NCBI GenBank assembly: GCA_036939355.1
Contig: JALLAP010000378.1
Span: 1-13,443, forward strand
DNA length: 13,443 bases
Reading direction: 5' to 3'
Source: Thalassiosira profunda
Lineage: Eukaryota > Bacillariophyta > Thalassiosirophyceae > Thalassiosirales > Thalassiosiraceae
The notes under the pieces are model-generated. The model was not told where the DNA came from. It saw only the letters and a program-made list of their open reading frames with translations, and did no database searches. The translations under genes and the position numbers were made by a program. Shown here in pieces: positions 8,653 to 13,443 of the stretch (within the stretch, counting starts at the first letter, position 1; each line of letters starts with the position of its first letter).

Positions 8653-9705
8653 TTGGAGACCGTTCCCGCGGTTGACGAGGACAACCCTTTCCTTCACGAA
8701 ACGAAGTGTGACCTCAATACACTCCGTGTAAGGATGCTCCGGACCGAGGATTCGACGACTCAGAGGGGCGAGCTTGTCTAGAAACCTCTCGGCTTCGACG
8801 ATGCGAAGCGCGGCTTTGAGAGCAATCGCAAGGTTCTGCCCCTGACCAATTGCCTTTTCTGAGCCCTCTCCATAGCGCTTCACTGCTGTTTCGTAACTCC
8901 GCCGAAGGCCCTCAATATTCTTGCCTTTGACTCTCTCGCCCAGGTCGAACTTCTCCTCCTTTCCGTCACACAATGCCTTTGCCTCGGCAATCCTTTCGTC
9001 CAGACAAGAGAACAGTTCAGGAGCCACTGTCTTCACTTTCTCGAAGCACTCAAGTGCCTTGCGTCCGCATTTCGCATCTTCTCCCGACAGGTACAATTTT
9101 CCCAGCAACGCAAAGTGGCTGGTTTCCGAAGCACGAACATATTCATCTGGTTGCGTTGACCACGAAGCAGTGTCTTCTTTCATTTGCTCGACGATTGAGG
9201 TGCATTCCTTCGCAATCTCTTCACTCTCTTCCGCTGTTGCAATTGAGTGCCTCCTGTGATGCACGACAGTCGCGAGTTTCTCTTGGAGAGCTGCCAGTCG
9301 AAAGACCGGATCTAGTTGTTTCTTGTCCACCAAATCCACACGCGCCGTGGCTAGCTCAATGGCCAACTCCCCCCGGTACTTTTGGTTGCAATTTGGGCAA
9401 ACGGTGAATGGCTTTAACCATGCTGCATCAAAGCTTTCCTGATTTGTTCCGATCGTTGACACACACTTCTTTTCGGCGTACTCGATGAGGCAGGAGACGT
9501 GGGCAAACCCAGCCGAGTCCCCTCGGCACGAACATTCCCTCACTAACGGATTCCCTGCGTCATCAGGCCCCTCCTCCAAGCAAATCCAGCACGATGCCCC
9601 CGGTGCAGTTGGGGGCGTCGAGGATTTGGCGCTTGTATCCTTCTCATTGGCAGAGGGTTGCCGACTGGCGCCCTTGCCCTTCTTCTTTTTAGATTTCCTC
9701 CCCAT
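8650..9705 (-). CDS. RING-CH protein, C-terminally truncated duplicate
   Basis: A 351-residue frame from ATG 9705, identical to residues 1-351 of the neighbouring full-length protein. It therefore keeps the basic N-terminus, the complete RING-CH finger and the TPR-like region. It lacks the last 105 residues with the SH3/KOW-like module. Translation ends at TAA (8652-8650), which is the first triplet of the duplicated leader: the breakpoint itself makes the stop right after Gln351. Because the sequence upstream of 9744 is not duplicated, this short copy sits behind the original promoter. Its stop is followed after 36 bp by the ATG of the full-length frame, so one transcript could carry both frames. 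It could be a functional short isoform gene, a pseudogene in the making, or an assembly artefact. Confidence 0.7.
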   Translation of the reverse strand: MGRKSKKKKGKGASRQPSANEKDTSAKSSTPPTAPGASCWICLEEGPDDAGNPLVRECSCRGDSAGFAHVSCLIEYAEKKCVSTIGTNQESFDAAWLKPFTVCPNCNQKYRGELAIELATARVDLVDKKQLDPVFRLAALQEKLATVVHHRRHSIATAEESEEIAKECTSIVEQMKEDTASWSTQPDEYVRASETSHFALLGKLYLSGEDAKCGRKALECFEKVKTVAPELFSCLDERIAEAKALCDGKEEKFDLGERVKGKNIEGLRRSYETAVKRYGEGSEKAIGQGQNLAIALKAALRIVEAERFLDKLAPLSRRILGPEHPYTECIEVTLRFVKERVVLVNRGNGLQ

Positions 9706-9744
9706 TTTCTGTAGCGTGGTAGGGGGTTACGAAGCGGGGGGTTA
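8653..9744. repeat. Tandem direct repeat, copy 2 of 2 (1092 bp)
   Basis: This is the right unit of the head-to-tail duplication, abutting copy 1 with no spacer. Both units end in AGCGGGGGGTTA (8641-8652 and 9733-9744). After that the sequences diverge at once (TTGG against GAGA). The lack of visible mismatches over 1092 bp argues for a very recent event or a misassembly. Confidence 0.93.
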
Positions 9745-10467
9745 GAGAAGCGCGAACAATAAATGGCGCAGAGGAGAAGATCTCAGAACGACGCCTGCGC
9801 GCATCACCGATGTCCCCCTAGAACGCGATACCAATTTGCAGACGAGGACAAACACTCAGTGATCCCGTTGCGTCCTGTGTCTCCTCCTACCTCGGGGGCC
9901 TCGAAAGAAAAAAAACAGGGTGCAGGCAATACCTATCTCATGTGCCCGTCCCTTGAGCTCCCTCCTTCGCGAACAGGTAGTCAGCCCGCGCCCACGCGAA
10001 TTCTGCAGAAAAACAATGCCATCTCGCCACACGGCGCCGCCCACCTGCGCAAGAGGCCCGGGAACCGCAGAGTGCCCTCATAGGAAATATTGGCATTGTA
10101 CTTACGAGGAGGGGCGAGCCGACGCCAGGCGACGACCAACGAGCACACCGGCTGCAACTCTCAAGCAAAGGGCGCGTCGTTGGGTGTGGGGGGAAGAAGG
10201 GGACATATCTACAGTCCTACTCCTACTTTCTCATACGTAAATTAGCTACCTAACTGACCTCGCTCCGCTCCCCGTACCTACGCAACCTCGCGCCCCCGCC
10301 CTCCCTCCTCCTCCCGTCCTCAACGCGGCCCGAGGAAGAAGCACACCTCCCCGAACGACCCCATTGCCCCAGCCAGCGGCGGCACCATCTCGAGTATTCA
10401 CCTGCATCGGTTTGTGTCGTGGAATCGTTCATTGCAAAAAGATACCACATATCTCGTGAATATTCCG
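9706..10467. promoter_or_regulatory. 762-bp divergent intergenic region, no gene seen
   Basis: This region lies between the ATG of the truncated RING gene (minus, 9705) and the ATG of the FNT gene (plus, 10468). It must contain the promoters of both, unless transcripts start elsewhere. Open frames here are short, Pro/Arg/Ser-rich and mutually overlapping, so I do not call a gene. Visible landmarks are an A-run at about 9905-9914, an AT-rich island with TACGTAAATTAGCTACC (10234-10250) and a C-rich pyrimidine tract at about 10290-10320. The sequence just before 10468 is AT-rich. It might hold 5' UTR exons or a non-coding RNA, but nothing in the sequence shows one. Confidence 0.4.
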
Positions 10468-11600
10468 ATGGACGGCAGCGACGACGAAACGAACGCCAAC
10501 TCCGGCGACCGAGATGTCGATCTCGAACGGCCGCAGGAGAATGGGGCGATGTGCAACGGCGTCGAACAGCCGCAGCAGGCGAATGAGGCGAGGCCAAATG
10601 GCATTACTAGCAATTTTCCCTTCCTGCGCAAGAGGACGAGCAATTTTTTGGGATCGGGGGATGCCTCGCCAGCGGCCGCGGGCACCGTGACGATATTGTC
10701 GGCGTCCAAGCACCCCAAGGAAACGCTGAAGGCCGTGTACGCGGCGGGAAAGTACAAGGCGGGCCTGCGGCTGCACATTGTGAGTGTTCGTCCATTGCGA
10801 AGTGCGCATCTGCAAACTCAGCAACAGAAATCTCATGTTGCATTCTACTATTCGCACTGCAGCTCGCAATCCAATCATTCATGGCCGGGCTCTACATCGC
10901 ATTCGCCGGGCAGTTATATCTGAGCGTGGGGGGTGGCATCCTCGGCGCAGCCCTATTCCCCGGGGGGCTCATTGCCGTCATCCTGACAAGTGCCGAGCTC
11001 TTCACCGGGGATTCCCTCGTCTTCGTGGCGTCGGTGCTGGGACGGCAGGTCCCAATCCAAAAGCTGTTGCGGAATTGGACCGTGGCGTGGATTTACAACT
11101 TTGCCGGATGCGTATCGTGGGCGTTCCTACTGGGCTATCTCAGCAACGCCCTAGTGGATTTGGGGGCGGACGGGCTGGCGGTCACGGTGGCGGAGAAGAA
11201 ATCGGGAAGTGATTTGGGGTCCATCTTTCTCAAGGCCATCGGGGCCAATTTCTTGGTGTGCGTGGCCGTGTGGCAGGGCACCACGGCCGCAGAAGTTTCG
11301 GGGAAAATCCTCGCGTTGTGGTTCCCCACCGCGTCGTTCGTCATGCTTGGGTTCGAGCACGTCGTGGCATCGATGTATCTGATCCCGATGGGGATGATGC
11401 TCGGAGCGGATGTCACAGTGGGGCGCATGTTCGCTGCATTGTTCATGGCGACGTTGGGCAATGTGATCGGAGGGGGCATCTTCGTCGGTGCCGTCTACTG
11501 GTACGTCTTCGATTCCATGGCTAGCTTCGCTGATCTTACTAGCCGGATACGACAATCCATGGTGCGGCGCAATTCGGCAAATCCCCTTCGGGTGCAGTGA
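10468..11600 (+). CDS. Formate/nitrite transporter (FNT) family channel, two exons
   Basis: Exons 10468-10779 and 10863-11600 join in phase 0 to give 349 residues. The start is the first ATG of the frame; the frame further upstream begins with GTG. Residues 1-75 are hydrophilic and acidic, probably a cytosolic tail, with no signal or plastid-targeting peptide visible. From about residue 82 the FNT fold follows with six predicted membrane helices. Family marks include FMAGLYIAFAG in helix 1, TSAELFTGD (146-154) in the broken helix 2, NFLVCVAVW in helix 4, and GFEHVVASMYLIP with the central pore histidine at His270. FNT proteins are pentameric channels for formate, nitrite, lactate or hydrosulfide. 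In algae, nitrite or formate are the usual suggestions, and the substrate cannot be decided here. Absence of a plastid presequence argues against the chloroplast NAR1 type and favours the plasma or another membrane. Convergent with the PhoX-like gene. Confidence 0.88.
10780..10862 (+). other. Intron of the FNT gene
   Basis: An 83-bp GT-AG intron in phase 0. The donor is ATT|GTGAGT and the acceptor is CACTGCAG|CTC. Removing it joins residues LRLHI to LAIQSFMAG and restores an uninterrupted first FNT membrane helix; without splicing the exon 1 frame stops at 10921-10923 inside the second exon. Confidence 0.85.
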
Positions 11601-11784
11601 GGAATGAACGCGGTGAACAAAAGGAGAGTACCGCTACTTCGTTGACTCTGTGGTTCTACAAACATTTATTCCACGGAGCCTCCAACCTACCGGCGCACAA
11701 ACTGCAAACAATCCCCAACACTACCGACGCCCTCTACATGCATATTTCATTCGCCACACAGCAACCGACTGCCTAGATACATCC
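11601..11784. other. Convergent 3' spacer with candidate poly(A) signal
   Basis: These 184 bp hold the 3' UTRs of the FNT gene (plus) and the PhoX-like gene (minus). On the minus strand, AATAAA is present at 11670-11665, about 115 bp past the PhoX-like stop, and is a candidate polyadenylation signal. I see no coding sequence. Confidence 0.4.
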
Positions 11785-13443
11785 TCAGGGTTCGTTCGTG
11801 TGGAACTTGAGGCTCAGCGTGTCCCCGTCGAACGAACGCCCATCATCGCGCTGAAACTCGAAGAGACAACCGCAGTCGATGTCGCTGGTGGTCTCGCAGC
11901 CGCAATCCTGGAAGGAGGCGTACATTCTTGGCGTGCAAGAGTGAAATGAATGGCATGAGAAACAATGAATGCGATGGAGAAGAACAGAGATATGCAACAA
12001 CTCACCTGGTGCCGTCGGGACTGAAGGCAAGCCCGGTGGTCTCGTCACCGAAGTACTTCTCGCTGTACGCTTCAAAGATGGTGTAGGCGTTTCCTTCGGC
12101 ATCGATGCAGTAAACTCCGGCGGTGCGTCCGCCGTCCTCAGTGAAGTAGAGGAACTGGCCTTCGTCGTTGGTCCTGGCGAGCTGATCGGGGGAGTGCTGG
12201 AACTCGCCGTCGTACAGCTCGTACTCTTTGGTGCTCGGGCCACGCTTGTACGTGCCCTTGTCGAGGTCCAGCACGTAGAGGTCGTAGGTCTTCTTGGACA
12301 CGAAGTACAGAAGGCCGCCCTTGAAGTTGATCCCCTCGACGTTGGGGAAGTGCGTCTCGGCGCTGAGGCGTCCAAGCGACTCGTCGCAGGTCCACGTGAA
12401 CCTCTCGTCGTCGAGGAAAAAGAGATAGTCGACGTTGCCGCCCTCGACGTGCAGCGTATCCCAGCCGGGGGTGGTGCCGGGCTGGGGAGGTGGAGTGTAC
12501 CGGCGCAGGGCTCCTGACACGTGGTCTTCGGAAACGAAGAAGATTGGCTGCGACTTCTTCCTGTCGTCGCAGGCAACGGCCTGCGCGCAAATGGAAGAGC
12601 AGCATTGGATGAGCACAGGGGTGGTATGAACCGGAGAGCATACATCCTTCCTGCGCACCTCGTAATTCCCTCCATCGCCTCCCAGCTTCGTCTGCTCGGG
12701 CTTCGTGTGGTGCTCGCCCGACGGATCGGCATCAACCTGCCAGCACTGCCCCTTGCCGTACTCCTCGCACGAGACGAAGGTGTTCCATGGAGTTGTTCCT
12801 ACAATGAAAGTGGTTTGGTGTAAGTAAACACACAAACGAAACGATTGGCTGGCAGAAATGGAGCTCACCTCCGGAACAGTTCCTCGTGGTGCCCGAAAGC
12901 AGTCTCTTGTAATCCTTCGTGATCGATGCAACAGAGACAGTCAGATGAGATGAGTAGCTCCAACGCCAATCCACTGCCAACAAAGGTACAAACTTACAAC
13001 CAGGTTGGAGTCCGAGTCGAAGTAGACGCCGTACACCCCTCCCTTTCCTTGCTCCACCTCCGAGTTGCTGACGTAGACGTATCCGCCATCCTTCAACGGA
13101 AGGACCGCGGCGCCGTCCGGAGACGAGTGGAAGGGCAGCTTAGACTGCTGTCCGTTCGACAGGCTAACGAGGCGATTGGCCACGGCAACCTGGCGGACGA
13201 TCACTCCTTTGCTCACTGTGGGATGAGGAGGGTGCAGGGTGTGAGTTTTGTGGCCAGAGGCCAGCAGGACAGCATTCTGCAACACGCTATCGTACGAACC
13301 TTTGAAGCCGAATCTATCGATGTCCTTGAGGAGATCGCCCCTGCGGAACGTCACGGGAGTTGGGCCGCGCGAAACAGGAGACTCGGACGGAGCGCCCGTG
13401 TCGACGACCCTGCTTCCGATGGGATCGCAGTTCACCAAATCTG
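11785..13443 (-). CDS. PhoX-like (DUF839) phosphatase-type protein, 5' end missing
   Basis: Five exons, in reading order: 13443-12998 (open at the window edge), 12914-12869, 12798-12659, 12580-12006 and 11926-11785. Together they give 448 residues plus a partial codon. Family marks of the PhoX/DUF839 beta-propeller are HSSPDGAAVLPL and a following VYVSNSE, then GTTRNCSGGTTPWNTFVSCEE, whose NC-GG-TPW-T-CEE pattern spans two splice junctions and contains the cysteine that binds iron in bacterial PhoX. FFVSEDHVSGALRRYTPP and GLAFSPDGTRMYASFQDCGC follow. Bacterial PhoX is a secreted or periplasmic Ca/Fe alkaline phosphatase releasing phosphate from organic esters. An extracellular phosphatase role in this alga is an inference, and the signal peptide region lies outside the window. 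The end is unusually Cys-rich (DCGCETTSDIDCGC). The first exon could contain another intron near 13207-13280, where the protein is less typical. Confidence 0.82.
11927..12005 (-). other. Last intron of the PhoX-like gene
   Basis: A 79-bp GT-AG intron in phase 2, with donor ACCAG|GTGAGT and acceptor GCCAAG|AATG. Splicing forms an Arg codon and joins FSPDGTR to MYASFQDCG. Unspliced, the frame stops within the donor (AGG TGA). Confidence 0.85.
12581..12658 (-). other. In-frame, stop-free 78-bp intron of the PhoX-like gene
   Basis: Donor GAG|GTGCGC, acceptor TTTGCGCGCAG|GCC, phase 0, length 26 codons with no stop. Removing it joins GGNYE to AVACDDRKKSQP, which fits the family's usual GGN(F/Y)E-x-A-x-D spacing. 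Keeping it would insert 26 Cys/Val/Thr-rich residues. The size matches the other introns (70-83 bp). Confidence 0.75.
12799..12868 (-). other. Second visible intron of the PhoX-like gene
   Basis: A 70-bp GT-AG intron in phase 1, with donor GGAG|GTGAGC and acceptor TTCATTGTAG|GAAC. It splits a Gly codon inside the conserved NCSGGTTPW motif, so splicing is strongly supported. Confidence 0.88.
12915..12997 (-). other. First visible intron of the PhoX-like gene
   Basis: An 83-bp GT-AG intron in phase 0, with donor GTT|GTAAGT and acceptor CACGAAG|GATTAC. It joins DSDSNLV to DYKRLLSGTTRN. The following exon is only 46 nt long (12914-12869). The exact acceptor is chosen because it gives the family-like V-DYK junction. 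Confidence 0.8.

Noticed and set aside
9763..10083. ATG-initiated 106-codon plus-strand frame in the divergent spacer
   Set aside because: It is Arg/Pro/Ser-rich, overlaps other short frames in different phases, and has no motif. Chance open frames of this size are expected in GC-rich DNA.
11785..12735. A 316-codon minus-strand frame crossing the last PhoX-like exons
   Set aside because: Only its final 46 codons are real (last exon). The rest is Ser/Arg/Thr-rich out-of-frame reading of the main exon, and intron 11927-12005 explains the join.
13200..13310. Extra intron in the first visible PhoX-like exon, suggested by a pyrimidine-rich CCTCATCCCACAG before a family-like KGVIVRQV
   Set aside because: The only donor in matching phase (AAAG|GTTCGT) would delete the plausible YDSVLQN segment. 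The frame is open without splicing, so I left the exon whole and noted the doubt.

Overview
The window reads as compact nuclear DNA from a eukaryotic microbe, most likely a centric diatom of the Thalassiosira type. That identification is an inference from four things: short GT-AG introns of about 70-83 bp, intron-free long genes lying a few tens of bases apart, a RING-CH/TPR-like protein of a style common in diatoms, and overall moderately high GC. There is no sign of operons, ribosome binding sites, CRISPR arrays or bacterial mobile elements. Starts were therefore placed at ATG codons only. Several longer open frames begin at GTG or TTG, and I trimmed these to the first ATG.

Layout, left to right. 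(1) 174-1982 (+) encodes an unrecognised 602-residue type II membrane protein. (2) 2012-3525 (-) is an unrecognised gene of about 504 codons whose frame is broken near 2770. (3) 3716-4456 (-) encodes a class I SAM-dependent methyltransferase. (4) 4693-7206 (+) encodes an 837-residue member of the 'predicted ATPase of the ABC class' family. (5) 7243-8613 (-) encodes a 456-residue RING-CH (RINGv) protein. Directly behind it, 8650-9705 (-) encodes a 351-residue truncated copy, made by an apparently perfect 1092-bp head-to-tail duplication (7561-8652 and 8653-9744). (6) 9706-10467 is a 762-bp stretch between divergent genes with no convincing gene. (7) 10468-11600 (+), two exons, encodes a formate/nitrite transporter (FNT) family channel. 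(8) 11785-13443 (-) carries the last five exons of a PhoX-like (DUF839) phosphatase-type beta-propeller protein that runs off the right edge.

Genes 1/2, 4/5 and 7/8 are convergent, with only 29, 36 and 184 bp between stop codons, so transcripts probably overlap at their 3' ends. Genes 3/4 diverge from a 236-bp shared upstream region. There is no obvious pathway uniting the genes. The only thematic pair is FNT (small monovalent nitrogen/carbon anions) next to a PhoX-like protein (organic phosphate), both nutrient-related.

The most notable structure is the young RING-gene duplication. It gives the original promoter to a truncated protein and leaves the full-length frame with a 39-bp leader. 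Its breakpoint creates the stop codon of the short copy. I did not find a clearly new multi-gene system.
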